64,000 bases of DNA. Source: Patiria miniata (taxonomy: Eukaryota; Echinodermata; Asteroidea; Valvatida; Asterinidae). A program made the translations under genes and the position numbers. Shown here in pieces: positions 34,827-48,199 of this stretch. The notes beneath the pieces were generated by a model that made no database searches, was not told where the DNA came from, and saw only the letters and a list, made by a program, of their open reading frames with translations. The stretch lies in assembly GCF_015706575.1 (NCBI RefSeq), contig NW_024037058.1, forward strand, positions 13,971,547 through 14,035,546. Direction: 5' to 3'. Numbering within the stretch: the stretch's first letter is position 1; each line of letters starts with the position of its first letter.

Positions 34827-36566
34827 TGTTATAGGCTAATTGACCCACGCCATTTGCGAGTTAGCCACGCCCCTTAGACAACCCTGAAGATTTTTTTGCA
34901 CACTAAGAGTTGTTTTTCTCAGATTTTGCGCGTTCCGTGTCCATTGTATTGCATGCGGTTGGACAAAGTACGATTGACACCGTCTGTCAACTTGGTTGAA
35001 TAGTCAGTAGAATTAGCGGTATGCTTTCCCGATGGCTAAAGGCGTGCCAACGTGTCTATAGCGACTTGATTTCGAAGAGAATAGGAAGCATATGTAAACA
35101 GAAGAAGATGAACATGTTATAAAAACTAGACGGACAGGAAAAACCCCTCGAAGAATGAGAATGCTCATTATATATAGTGCTCATTGCAATTCCATGCACC
35201 ATATACTGTGTGTGTGGGTGTACGTGTCTGTAAGCACACGCGTACGCTTGGACTTGGTGCCAAGTCGGTAATTGTTTTGTGTACGGTAACCGGTCACTGG
35301 CTCCACGCACGCAAAATATATATCGCTGCATGCGCTCACTGGTCTTTATATAGAGATCAGTGCATGCAATGCGCGTAGTCTGGTTCCCAGACCAAACGAT
35401 GCTGACTATTGATGTTCAATATAATCAATTACAGTCTTGGCGAATACATTTTCAATTTGGTACACAGCATTATGTGAGTATTTTAAATTGCAAGCGAATT
35501 CTATACGAGCACTCTGATTGGTTCAAATTCCAGAGCATGTTCTAGGCGGCCACAGAAGATCATTCTAATTACTTCGAGGGTTGGCACTTTGTGTTGTTTA
35601 ACATTACAAAATCATTATAGGACATGCACGATTCAAATAAATCAAGTATATCACAATGATACATTTTATTTCAATACACAGTTGACCTGGCTGAGTGTAT
35701 TAGTCGTTAAAACGTCGCCAGATCTGCAAACATGCTCCGACGTATTGAGAAGAACTCCCCATGTAACAGAATGAATGCATCCTAGCTCATTTCCATAGCG
35801 GTGTGCGATTGGATCTCACAGCAAACATGCACCACATATGTTTTGCGCTGCACGCATATATGAATAACGGTGCAAGAACTTAATCGTCAAGTCGTTAGAT
35901 TTGTCGCAACCGCAATTTGTATTGAACCCACAGCTAGACATACGTCCTAGGCTTACACCAGCCGTGCCAAACGAGTTCGACTGAAGTTCAGGGACAAAAT
36001 AAGATTATCTAACGACTTGTCATCAAACCTAACGTACGCTGTAAGGTGTAACATTTTCATATTTTCATGATTTTTAACCCATCAGACTGCTCGGTAAAAA
36101 ATCTGGTAGCAATTCCCATGGGTTGTGTACTAAGCCGAGAAAAAAAGTATTCAAGTCGACAACAAACTATTCAAATTGGAGGTCGATTTACTCTCACATT
36201 GGTGTCGAGGATATACAAACATCCCCGCATGTACGTGTCATACCGCACGCTCTACATTGTAAAGTGAACCATTGGACGGTATCTGTCCGTATAGCGGCAC
36301 GGCCCCCGATGTGCGGCGGGCGAACAAAACCCGGCAAATTACCGACATGGTTTCAAGTGTACGGCATATCCTTGTACACATACGTATGTGCTCACGTGAT
36401 TAGTTTATATCACCGATTCTTGCGCGCTCGGATGTCAGCAAAAATCAGTGACTCAAAACACTGCAACGCTGGCAGAGATCAACAACGAATAGTTAGCTCA
36501 GAACGGGCTAGCTCAGAACTAAATCTCGCATTCCCTTTTAGCAACTGTTTTTCGACGGGTATTTTG

Positions 36567-36610
36567 CTCTTGATAGATCAGTCTACTTCTATCAAATTTA
36601 CAGCGAGGAG
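36567..36610 (+). promoter_or_regulatory. Likely 3' splice acceptor and short 5' UTR before the GPCR ATG
   Basis: TCTACTTCTATCAAATTTACAG ends at about 36602, nine bases before the ATG: a pyrimidine-rich tract with CAG. The receptor is probably preceded by a non-coding exon. Similarity to unit A ends just upstream of this tract. Confidence 0.5.
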
Positions 36611-37687
36611 ATGGAATCAAGCGCTGGAAATGGGACTGACTTGATGGAGAATTCGGGAGTTGCCGAGACAGGATTCGATTCCAGTCAGATTATCGGAGCT
36701 ACAGCAGGGCTAGCTGGTATTCTGGGCAATGGTCTGGTCTGCTTCGTCATGCTCAGGTATCGTTCAGCTTTCAGCTCTATCACCAATAAGCTGATGCTTC
36801 ACCAGTCCATCGTGGACTTCTCATTGTCCACAGTGATGCTCATCACCCGGCTGTACACCCCATGGGGCCAGTTTTACTGCCGTGTCCCTCGCGGTTGGCT
36901 TTATTGGGGCCTTGCGAATGTCTCCACTTTTAGTCTGATGCTAATCTGCTGCGACCGTTACGTGGCAGTTTGCTACGCCGTCAAGTACCGCAAATGGTTC
37001 TCCGCCAAGCGGGTCAAGATCGGTCTGCTTTTTGTGTGGCTGCTCCCGGTACTCTGGCAGTCCTATCTGGTCTTAGTCCACCTGCCTGACGGAGCTTCCT
37101 GCGTGGCTATCTGGCCCAACGACACTGCCAGACTCAGCTTCGGAGTGGCCACATTCTGCTGGGAGTACGTCTTGCCTCTGGCTCTGATCGTCGTCACTTA
37201 CAGCCAGACAATTCTGGCTCTTCGTAAACGGCTTCGGGTGAAGGCGGAGCAGGCGGCGACTGAACCGTCGGCCAGCCACTCCCGCAACGCCGGCAACAAG
37301 GCAAGGAAGGATCCTCTGCAGACTGCCAAGGTGAGGCTGACTATAACCTTCCTGGTCGTAGCCATCTTCTTTGTCATCTGCTGGGGTCCCACAGAGATCA
37401 CGTGGCTGCTCTTTAATTTCGGAATCCTGCCTGGGTCTTATTACGCCTCTTTGTGGCACCTGGGTCTGGAGACGCCTCTCCTGTGCATCAATACCTGCGT
37501 CAATCCCTTCATCTACTGTATCACGTATACTCAATTTCGCCGTCATCTTTGCAAAGCTTTCTGCGGAGGGTGCAAGTCCAACAAAGTCAAGGATACATCT
37601 GTTGAGGTTTTAACCGAAAACACCTCAGATCCTCTTCAGTCGACGAGGGGAAAAGGTCCATCAACGGCCACTGAAGTGAACACCTAA
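36611..37687 (+). CDS. Class A (rhodopsin-like) G protein-coupled receptor, intronless, orphan
   Basis: 358-residue plasma-membrane receptor expected to couple to heterotrimeric G proteins; ligand unknown, peptide or amine plausible. Seen: LGN at 38-40 (TM1), D69 in LHQSIVDF (TM2), C90 and C164 for the TM3-ECL2 disulphide, DRY at 115-117, CWGP at 257-260 (TM6), NPFIY at 298-302 (TM7), an amphipathic helix 8 and cysteines 314/318/321 for possible palmitoylation. Glycosylation sites NGT (7) and NDT (170). The N-terminus is short with no signal peptide; ICL3 (about 205-240) is basic. The start is a good Kozak context (GAGGAGATGG). The TM2 motif is reminiscent of lineage-expanded orphan receptors in echinoderms and amphioxus, often labelled galanin- or somatostatin-like by default. 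The frame is intact and looks functional. Confidence 0.94.
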   Translation: MESSAGNGTDLMENSGVAETGFDSSQIIGATAGLAGILGNGLVCFVMLRYRSAFSSITNKLMLHQSIVDFSLSTVMLITRLYTPWGQFYCRVPRGWLYWGLANVSTFSLMLICCDRYVAVCYAVKYRKWFSAKRVKIGLLFVWLLPVLWQSYLVLVHLPDGASCVAIWPNDTARLSFGVATFCWEYVLPLALIVVTYSQTILALRKRLRVKAEQAATEPSASHSRNAGNKARKDPLQTAKVRLTITFLVVAIFFVICWGPTEITWLLFNFGILPGSYYASLWHLGLETPLLCINTCVNPFIYCITYTQFRRHLCKAFCGGCKSNKVKDTSVEVLTENTSDPLQSTRGKGPSTATEVNT

Positions 37688-40600
37688 ACGAATTCATGGT
37701 TCGATGCTATATTCGTCTTTGAATGACAACTTGCATACCCGAGACTAGACATGCACAACCGAAAACAATAGAATCGCACCTGTCGTCTCGCAGGATGGTT
37801 TGACTGATAGAATCGAAGAACTGTAAATTTGACTGAAGTCTGTGACACTGATTGGCTATTCATCGTCACTCTTACCATCACAATAACGAACACACCTCCA
37901 TTTGCACAGTTCAGTGCGTATGCTTGGTTTTTTTTTCCGAAAGTGGCTGAAATGATGCTGTGTACAGAATGGGTGGGCTACCATCTCGTCTAAGAGATAT
38001 ACGTATACTGTTACATTGTTGACAATTGCACGCACCGAAAATTCACAGGTTTGACAAGATGAAACGTAAAAGGTACATATGATCATATGCTCTCCGTCCA
38101 TTTTTGTTCACTCAAAACAACAATATTGCTAACAAGTGTATAAAGTAAGATGCATATATTAAACAACAAACTGTTGAAGTTTTAGCTCCGTGGCTATACT
38201 AAAACGTAAGAGCAATATTTTGGGGGTTATAGTGACTGGATTTCGTTACAAAAGCACGTAAATAGTGCGCATGCGGGCACACTTTTAAAAACACCTTCAC
38301 GATCGAAATCAATTCTGGAGGAATATTTCACAGGGTTTTGGGGACTCACCCAATCGTCACTTTGAGCATGGCACATTTACCAAGACAGAAAACTCAAGTT
38401 GGTAATTGGGGGGTTTCAAGGAAAATGTATAAAAGTACACTGTAGGGGGAGCTTGTAAACGTCCGTATGATAGTTAAAATTAAAGATAGTTCGTTTTACG
38501 GACTTTGAAGCACATTAATTATAAACGATCACTTGGGCTCGCAAGCATAACAAATTAACAGATGATGGGTGATGAAAATGAAATAATTCACTTTTAACGA
38601 GAAGTTTGCGAACATCGCTCGGTCGTGATTTCTCTTAGAGAAAGGCTGAATATTGGCTAGAATTGAAAAACAATCGAGTACAGTATACTTGACAATAATT
38701 GGTCTTTGAACACTAATGGTTATAAATGTCTAAATCTCACTCACGGAAATAGAGTACTTGAATTCAATTGTGAAGTTAGTCCGTCTCAAAACATGAACTT
38801 AAGGTCGAGAGATTCTCAAATCACACTGCCAGACTGACACATTCGTATATACTCCATTCCTTAATTAAAGCCTTTTTACACTGCAAAATCTGCGGTGTAA
38901 ATTGAAGCCGGTGACCAAAAGCGAGCCGCTGTGTTGCACTTTTTCGGAGGTGGGTAACGATTGAAACAAAAATGTTTGAATTAGAGGACATGTTTAAGAA
39001 ATCAGTTAGCAAGAAATTCTTTACTGCTTCAGATACATTCCCGGTGATGCCTGAATTAATTAAGATTCAATCGGTTTTGTTTAATTCGAATACAAGTGTA
39101 TACGAAAAGTAAGTCTATAAATAGTTAGCCGTTCAATATTGTAAACAAAAGTAGTGTGCAAATAAAGCATACCTAGATATACCTTGCGATGTCGAATCAC
39201 AGACATTCTCACGATAATACACGGGGGCCAAAAAAATAAACCACCTGAACACTCAAAGCGCCCTCCTTTGCACAGCTTTATAAACCATAAGTCCAATTTA
39301 TTTTGAGCTGTCCTTAAAACTTAGTTTATTTGCTTTAATATACGATATATATATATATTATTATTGTTAATCTTTATACTTTTCAATGACAAATATACGT
39401 GTTTGTTATGTTTTAATTCAATAATCTTATATTTTTTCTTAATTAATTATCAAGCAGGGCCCTTATGGAAAGCAGTTTGTAACTGATAAGGCCGCAACTA
39501 AACATCATTTCAACCGGTTCAAGACTGGTTGAGTTAATTAAACAAAAATACCGCTTGTTCTTATTGTCCACGTTGACTGCCGCTATACGAAAACAAGGGC
39601 CGAAAGTTGCATCCATGAAAGACGAAACCAAGTAGAGGGCAGAACAGGACAGTTAACATCTAAGAAGTTAAAAAAAAAACAGTCATCGTCAAAATGGAAT
39701 AAAAATGACAAAATGAAAAAGCGACACTTTTTTAATTGACCATTGCTCACTAAATATTCTTCCGGTTTAAATAATGTTTTCGTTGTTGACAAGCTATTGA
39801 ACTTTACTTGTGAAGTACAGTGTGAGTCAGAAAGCGAGGAACCTAAACCCCCCCAAAAATATGATGACTCGGAAGCCAATTTCATATGCTACCTTTAGAT
39901 GAACAAATTCCTGAAATTGCTCAATCCTTTCAAAGAATATCACCATTTAAATGCAAGGAACCTTAAACCCGATTCGTCAAAAAAAGCAATTTATTGTGTA
40001 TTCTGACCGTTTGGAACAACAAAGAAAATGACAAAGAACACTTGTTTCGACAACTGTCAACAAAATGTAGTACACATTATGTTTTTGAACAACCCTGGTT
40101 TGGAAAACAATATGATTCATAAAATCCACTTTTCAAAAGACGGGCGTTCAAAAGGACTTTGCTGAATAATTTTCACTTTTAAACTAAGGTTTTATCGCTG
40201 TTAATGTTGGAAGACAATTATGACGACGATTCTTGAAATCGCATTTTTGGACGAAAGAGATTTTGGGGTCATTGTATTTAAATGTTGATATTCTTTGAAT
40301 GGATTGAGAAATTTCTGTATTCTTTTTTCATCTAAAAAGGCTTATGAAATTAGCTTTCCAGTCGTTATTATTTTTGGTGCCACATATTCTTTTAGATAAT
40401 TTTGGGGGTTAAGGTTTTGCTTTGTTTTACTCATCCTTTATGTATCAAGATTATGCGATGTATTTTTTAAGCTGTGAAAAAGGAGGGCGTTTTGAAGGTT
40501 CTGTTTTATGGGACACCCGGTATTTCTTTATGAAACTGATGAGGCACTAGAACAATTTTGTTTAGTTTTCTTATATCCCTAATTGTATATCACTGTATGA

Positions 40601-41765
40601 TACCATATATCACTGTGTGACACCGTTTAGGTATATAGGAAATCTGTTGTTACGTTCTTCATTGAGTTGACTAGAAATTCAGCAGAAGCCAAGATGATAG
40701 GTTTTTGCGACACGAGGTTTGAGAATGAACATTGCAAACATTGTTTTACCCCATTGTAGTAATTTGCAGTATTGTAATTGTTTCCACAGAGCATGTATTC
40801 TTACGACATTACACGGTTATTGATAGTAGTATTATTGACAGTATGTGTCTCCAATTTTCACGGTATAATCCTCAGCAGCCATCGTTAAGGTAGTTCTTTT
40901 GTAATGTTCAGTTAATGCACAAGATGTTTACTCGTGCATACTAAGAAAGGTCCACTGTGGAACCAAAAAACATTAAACAATTTAAAAGATATATAATAAC
41001 ACATACAAACAATTTAAACTTGAAAGATTGCTGCAATGCAATGAATCTATGTAGGCCCTGTAACACGCCTTTCATCGTTTTTACTGCATCGAATTGTGGG
41101 ACAAATTCTTGCCCAGTTTTAAATTAATTCGTCGCAGTGCCATTATGGACAGTACATTTCTTGGGGTTTTTTTTATGGCTGTTCTCCAGTCATCAGCAGC
41201 ATTGGATCCAGATTGCTATATCCGTAAAACGGTTCATTGTTGCCAAACTGTATAACATGCAGTGCTTTCATAAAAAAAGCCACCCAAAACTCATGAAAAT
41301 ACCTAACGTTTTGACAATGTTTCTCCTAAACACTGGCTTTTTTTCTTCGGTGCAATTATGAGGGTTTTATGGTTTTATTTTATTTTTTGTAGGGGTATGC
41401 ATATTTTCTTTTCTAAAGAAAACATTAATGTCGACACTGGGAGGAGCAATTTATTAAATCACTATCAACCAATATGCCGATTAGCTTGTATTTGATCTTG
41501 ACTATTTTAGCCCGTGGGTCATTCTATAAGGTTGGGGTCGAAAAATGTAACATTTTGATGCCCCTATTACACCTGACCTGTGTGTAATTGACATGGAAAT
41601 AGCATCGCAATTCACTTCAAACTATTTTTTATTCGTTTAGCAGATACTTTGCATTACCTAACCACTCTTGAAAGTAGAAGGCATTAAAGCGTGTGTTCTG
41701 AATTTACAATATCTTATGTCAGATGTGACAGGGACACCCAAAAAAAAATTGGACCCCAAATTTAT
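37688..41765. other. GPCR downstream region and gene desert
   Basis: Presumed 3' UTR then AT-rich DNA with no supported gene. A possible poly(A) signal AATAAA at about 39160 is too distant to assign. (AT)n at about 39345-39358. Confidence 0.4.
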
Positions 41766-41841
41766 TGAATGACCACCAAATGAAATGCAAATTTAATGAT
41801 GTATACATCATTAAATTTGCATTTCATTTGGTGGTCATTCA
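41766..41841. repeat. 76-base perfect palindrome
   Basis: Two 38-base arms with no spacer and no mismatch; the centre is GATGTATACATC and the arms contain ACCACCAAATGAAATGC. It could extrude as a cruciform or fold into a long hairpin if transcribed. Confidence 0.95.
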
Positions 41842-42070
41842 TAATAAATAATCCTATTATTTATATTGTAAACATTCCTTTTTCAACGGATGAACCTGAA
41901 AATTGGGCCCAAATACGTCCCAAGACACGCAAATAGACAAAAAATCAGTAAATAAATAGAGGTAGCACAAAGATTAACAACCACATGAATAGCATGAACA
42001 TATGTACATCAGAGTGGAAAAAGGACATGATACTAATACTTACAATTACGTATAATTACGTCCTTATTAC

Positions 42071-42211
42071 AGGTCCGCTCATACTTAACGTGAATTTCAA
42101 TGCGAAGCGAATTCGTTAAGGTAACGGCGGACGTCACAAAAATTCGACTTTTGTTGCTGCCTTCACGAATTTGGCTTCGTTTTCACTTTCGCTTGAAGTA
42201 TGAACCGGCCT
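42071..42211. mobile_element. Palindromic MITE, family M1, copy e (diverged)
   Basis: AGGTCCGCTCATACTTAAC ... GCTTGAAGTATGAACCGGCCT with AATGCGAAGCGAATTCG inside; a shorter, older copy. Confidence 0.75.
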
Positions 42212-42606
42212 GAAGGTGAGATTCCGTTTACTTATCACTGTTCCAGTGCACTCTGGTGTTTATTAAATACGTAGTAACATTGAGGCGTGTCATTGTCTTC
42301 ACTGTAGAGTGGTCTGAATCTTTACAATCTTGTTAAATCCCTTTGCCGCCAGAATGTCTGCGTGGAAACCAGTACGGGGATCCCAGTTTAACTGCATCTC
42401 TGCAGTCTTGACTGTATAGAAAACGCCGGCCCTATCGTCCCATTCGATTGGCGGAAACATATTTAATCTCCTTGGGTTTTTTGTACTCTACTCAAGCAAT
42501 GTTAATGAATAGCCTAAATTGAGCAAACATATAGATTGTAGTTTTACTCTCAAAAATAAAATCTTCTTTAATAATCCGTTAGCAGGAAGATACGTATTAG
42601 ATAGAC

Positions 42607-42696
42607 GATTTTCCAAGAGCAGAGGATCGTTTTCCAAGAGGATCGTTTTCCAAGAGGATTGTTTTCCAAGAGGATTGTTTTCCAAAAGGATCGTTC
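42607..42696. repeat. 16-base minisatellite, about four units
   Basis: GATCGTTTTCCAAGAG repeats at 42625, 42641, 42657 and 42673 with one C/T variant; flanked by partial units. Confidence 0.92.
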
Positions 42697-42699
42697 ACT

Positions 42700-44226
42700 T
42701 TTCGAGAAACGTCATTTTGAATTGAAAAGAGTTCGATCAGCAACGTTTGCTCAATACATTAGATTAATTCTGTTTTCAACTTGAAACAAGTGTTTAGGAG
42801 TTGATTCTCTTTTTCTATGCCTTTCTTTAACATCCACGGGAACCAAACACGACAAGAGTTGGCTTTTGATCAAACAAACAAAAATCTTTTCATTTGCATG
42901 ATTTTCATTACTGGGATTTATCGACCTTTTAACGTGAACTTCACACTTTGTAAGATCAATTTAAATAAATGATCCTGGCACGCTAAAACTCATCAAATCA
43001 GCACTCAATTTCAAGGCAGCGTCAACAAATTCCGCACGCAATTGTACCCAGTTCATCAAAACGATCATCCCAAATTAATGTCGTGCATGGAATTTTATTT
43101 TTGTTTTGTCGCATTTAGGCCTATATTGTTACATTGAAACTAGAGTAATAGCGCAAAGTCACCATAGTAACCAAGACAAAGGATGCACATATCACAATTC
43201 AAACAGTAAGAATGGATGCTGATATGTAATTGTCAATCAAGTCCGCAGTCTGCGATGGTATGGTTTGCTTGGTTGCATAATGATATCTCTTGTACATTTT
43301 AAAATTCTTATAAATTCTTGGCGAATTAAGACACAAATTTACTCTGGCATGCATTGCCATTCAAAGCACTCGGAAGTTGTATGATTCGTCAAATGGCTAA
43401 TTGCCAAATGGAATTTCGTTTTAAGCGCATCATTCCGAACATTTTCCCCGTATAACTCGTTAATGATAGGTTCGCCTGTCGAATTTGTCAAATTGGCGTT
43501 CCTTCATTTTCGTGGGGGGGGGGGGGGTCATTCTTAAGCGATTTTGCTCCTACGGTTTGTCTCTGATCCTGTCATTCAGATTTTTTGTCACACATATTGT
43601 GCGGCCTGGAACACTTACGATTAAGAATTGGCTCCTTCCACTTGAACGCTGCCGCATTTGATTCAATTAAGCAAGAAAACGAACGTCAATGCATAAAATA
43701 GGCTGCTGTTAATTTGATTTTTTTTTTTCAGCCGGAAAAGCTATAATTTAATTGCACTGCAGATGGCAGAAATTACACCATAGTATTGCATATAACAACC
43801 AAAACGAAATTGGATGGTAAGAACGAGGTTACACATGCATGCGCGAAAACGACATTTTATGCAGTAATATTGAATAGGAAAACCCCGATCTCGAGTCGAA
43901 ACACTACGCAAATTTTAAAACGGTGCTGATGAAATTGATCGGAATAGTTGTTCAACCTACATCATAGGTATCCTGGTCGAATACGTCAAACTGGTATTCA
44001 TATCCACAAGTGTGCATTCGTAAATCCTGCGGTTCGTTTTCGGATTCGTTTTCAAACAACATGATTTTGTGGGAACACGTTGAGGAAACACGGTTCCGCC
44101 ATTCAATAGACCGTATGCCTTGCATGTGCCTCGGAGGGCATTCTTAGTAATTTTAATTCAATTCACAAAGAGTTTACTCATGCCTATCATAGCGACACAA
44201 AGCCTTTGCCCTCCAGCACCGCCTTA
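42700..44226. other. Intergenic, featureless
   Basis: AT-rich; a G-run near 43516-43528. No gene seen. Confidence 0.4.
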
Positions 44227-44523
44227 AGGGTGAGTAAAAAACAACGAAACCCAAATGTCGGGAGCATTGTTTTAGTGAAGTTTTAAATATAACACTTTCA
44301 AAATCTAGGATATGAAAGCTCAATTCATAAGCTTTCTTTTAGTACAAGAATCATTCAAATCACTTACGTACTTTTTAAGTTACGGACTTTTAAACACAAC
44401 CACCGTTTTAAAGTTCTGTCCACGGATCGCAAAACGGTAAGTGTTCTTTCAGCAAAACGAAAACAAATCACACGAAGATGTGTGTGAATTTTTTTCGTTT
44501 TGCTAAAGGAACGCACACCTTTT
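44227..44523. mobile_element. Foldback mariner-type MITE, copy 1 (right arm lost)
   Basis: GGGTGAGTAAAAAACAACG then CCCAAATGTCGGGAGC, matching the left arm of the full copy at 48200; it stops just past the hairpin turn. Confidence 0.75.
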
Positions 44524-44527
44524 GTTA

Positions 44528-46248
44528 TTATAATCTGGAATTGGATTTACGCTTGTTTGGAAAATGTGCACACATATTCATACGTATGCATGCATATTCC
44601 TAAATTTCAGTGGTCGTTTTATTATACAATGAGCACGCTTGGGTGCTCTTGAATTGAATGATTAATTTCGAATGATCGTCGTTTAAATTGAATGCCAATT
44701 TGTTTTCTAACGAAAGTGAATTCCACTGGGAAAAAAATCTCACCATGCAACTGGTTCGACATAAATGCGTGAGCTAAGTCATGTTTTAAATTTGAGAACA
44801 GGGAACACGATTAAAATATTGGAACCAAATTTACTTTCAAATTATTGTTTGAAATTGGGGTAATTATTGTTTGAAACTTTAATCTTGTATGTAAACCTTA
44901 AAGTGATTGAAAATGAATTACTAATACGCCCGGGTAAAATGTATGCCTATCTATCTCAAACAAGAACCGTTGACAGGAGAGTCAGATTTATGTCACAGTC
45001 TCCAATGTCAGCGTGATTATCTGATGCTTATCTGATCAATTTACTGAATCGGCAGAGATCCGGCGTCCTTTATAGTCTTCAAGAATTCACGGCTATTGGC
45101 TTGATATCGATGTCCTTAGTTGTCAACTCCACTGAGAATCACTGTCTATCGACAAGCAATCAAAAAATTATAAGTTCCTCACGAGCGATCCGAGAGCACT
45201 ACACTACATCCTTGAGCGGTATAGCCTTACCATTGTATACTTCATAAGTTATTACAGACGACAAACCGCGTCCGAATCTTCTATTGACACTCACTGTCAG
45301 CCAAATTCTGCGTAGAACTGCGGGAAGTCTGTCAAAACACTGAGCATTAACAGGAGAGAGCGTTCCATAAAATAATTGCTTCGGCATTATTTTCGGAGTA
45401 GGCAGCCTCTATACTGTCACCAGAGAGTCTGTAGATGATAAAGATGTGTTTTGTTTTGTTTTGTTTTGTTTTGACTTCAAACCTTATTGTATCGACCTCT
45501 TTGAAGCCATCCATTCGGCAGCCATCTCTTTCCCCGGCGGCCGATTCTCAACAACGAGTGACAAAACAACTCAGAGATACCCCGAAATTTATAGGCCTCC
45601 ATGGGCTAGAAAACGCACAGAATGAACGATCAGAATTCAAATGACCAAAACATTAAAGTGAATGACCAAAAAAACAAATGGCTTTTTCAATTCAACGCCG
45701 ATTGCTACACGAGACGAATTTCGCAAATTTAGGACCAACTTGTATACTAACAATGAATCTACATGAATCTAGTTGTGGCTTTTTGAAATTCAAATTGAGA
45801 AATGAGCTTGGAGATGTTCAGGGACGAAATTAATAGATTATTAAGTATCGATATCCCTATTCGTGTAATATAAGTGTTAAAATAACCGGAAAAACCTACA
45901 CATGTGTTTGACTAGCAACTGTAAAAAAAAAAAAAAAAATACCACAAAGTGTAACTGTCCATCACTGTTTTCCAATGCTCTTTGATTTGAACCCTTCTCA
46001 ACACAATAAACGAAAAATAGCATCACATTTCATAAACAAAACACAAAATCTGAATAACGTTTCAGTCCTGACTCAAATGAAATCTCATTTGCATGAGAAT
46101 GCCTTTGCATAATCTCTGGTTCAAGCTTCAAGGCATGTAGCATTCCACGGAAATGTTGATTATACCATGTATTAATACGTGCTTGATTGGTGTATTACAT
46201 TTAAGTGCTTTTTAAAGGGGGTTCATTAATGTCGGTTACTTTCTTGTA
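44528..46248. repeat. Transposon-derived duplication, copy 1 (segments A and B)
   Basis: Segment A (44528 to about 45440) matches 46480 to about 47440, and segment B (45478-46248) matches 49053-49913. In this copy A and B are nearly joined, through a (TTTTG)n run at 45449-45474, whereas copy 2 has 1.6 kb between them. Identity about 90%. Confidence 0.8.
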
Positions 46249-48199
46249 CACACACAAATAACGATGGCTCTCGTTTAGTGTGTGATTTTAAATATATACT
46301 TTTGTTATTATTCCGGGTTTTTTTGTATCCATGAACAGTTATTTTATAAATTCACAAATTCAGGCGAGAAGCTACAGCAAATTTTCAATGTGCGAATAAT
46401 TTTATGTCACAAAGGCTTGAAAACAAACGAATTAAAGTTACTAACAGTGAGCCTCGGTAAGCCCACGCAAATGTGATGCTATTATAATGTGGAATTGGAT
46501 TTACGCTTGTTGGGAAAATGTGCACACATATTCATACGTATTTATGCGTGATCCTAAATTTCAGTGGTCGTTTCATTATACAATGAGCACGCTTGGGTGC
46601 TCTTGAATTGAATGAATAATTTCGAATGATCGTCGTTTAAATTGAATGCTGTTTTTTTTTCTCGCGAAAGTGAATTCCACCGGGGAAAAAATCTCACCAT
46701 GCAACTGGTTCGATACAAATGCGTGAGCTAAATCATGTTTTAAATTTGAGATTAGGGAACACGATTGGATGGTAAAAATATTGGACTAAATTCACTTTTC
46801 AAATGGCAATGTGGGTTAACTATTATTTTAAACTTTAATCTTATAGCTATATCTTAACGTGATTGAAAATGAATTAATTAAACGAGGAAGATGTACGCCT
46901 ATCTGTGTAAATCAAAACCTGTTGACAAGGAAGTCAGATTGACTTATGTCACAGTTTCCAATGTCAGTGATGCTTATCTGATCAATTTACTGAATCGGCA
47001 GAGATCGTCCTTTATAGTCTTCAATAATTCACGGCTATTGGTTTGATGTTGATGTCCTTAGTTGTCAATTATTATCACTGTCTATCGACAAGCAATGACA
47101 CTACACTACATCCTTGAGCGGTATAGCCTTACCGTCGTGTGCTTCATAAGAACAGACAACCCTGACAAGCCGCGTCCGAATCTTCTATTTTGACACCCAC
47201 TGTCAGCCAAACAGGTTTCCTGCGTAGAACTGCGAAGGTCTGTCAAAACACTGATATTCACACGAGGCACATCCTTAATAAATTGGCTGTTTGGGTTTTT
47301 TTCACAAAACAATTTGGCGCCCAACGTGTCGAAATAAATTGCTTCGGCATTATGTTCAGAGTAGACAGCCTCCATACGATCACCAGAGAGTCCCTAGATG
47401 GTAAAAGTGTTTCGTTGGAGTGCGGATTGGTGGAGATAACTGTGACCTACTGAGGCAAAGAGGAATGTCCCCAAAAACCTTGTTTTGAGTATTCGACGCC
47501 TGAAGCTGGATATGCTAGAAAAATCATGTCAGAATCGATATTGATTGTTTTGTATTTTTGAGTAGCCAAGGTATCCTATGCATTTTTGTTGGGAAAAAGA
47601 ACCACAAAAAGTGGAAAAACTGAAGAACGTTTTTACTGTACTAAGTGTCCTATAAGTGACGGCCAAAGTCCAGTTGTAGCGCAAAGCATTTACATTTTCG
47701 TAGGAGAAATTATCTCAGCACCTTTTTGAGAATGATCGTGACAGCAGAAGTGACAATAATTGTCAAGTTCATCTTACGCGTCGTACGTGAGTATAAGATT
47801 GCCCGGCAGTCGAGGGTTCAAGGAAGCATTGCAGAACGTATTTGGGATGTCAAGCCCGTAACTAAAAGGTTACATATTCTCGAGAGGATGAACTTATCTT
47901 GACTTCAAACAAGTGGCGTGGCTGTCATTGTAATCCCTCCTTCCGGGACGCGGAAGAGCTTATTCATTCCGACGGAGACATGAAAGAAAAACCTCGTCAA
48001 CTTACGGACAAATTCAGGACGATGCTGCGATGTCATTGGCTCAATATGAGGCACGTTTTTAATAAGATTTGATTATTTGTTTTTCTATTTACCTTTTATT
48101 TTACCTTAAACGTTGAATAGAAATTCCTTTGGGAATATCAATTTACGAACACGCATGGCTTGTTTGTTATTCAGAGATCGAATCAACCTGAATCCTATA

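Larger units (their letters stand above)
33690..36566 (+). repeat. Segmental duplication unit B, directly upstream of the GPCR
   Basis: Partner of unit A, enlarged by MITEs (33850-34826) and about 330 bases around 35250-35572 that unit A lacks. It runs into the receptor's upstream sequence without a break. Confidence 0.85.

Noticed and set aside
37073-37546. 157-residue minus-strand frame inside the receptor
   Set aside because: Shadow of the GPCR coding sequence on the opposite strand.
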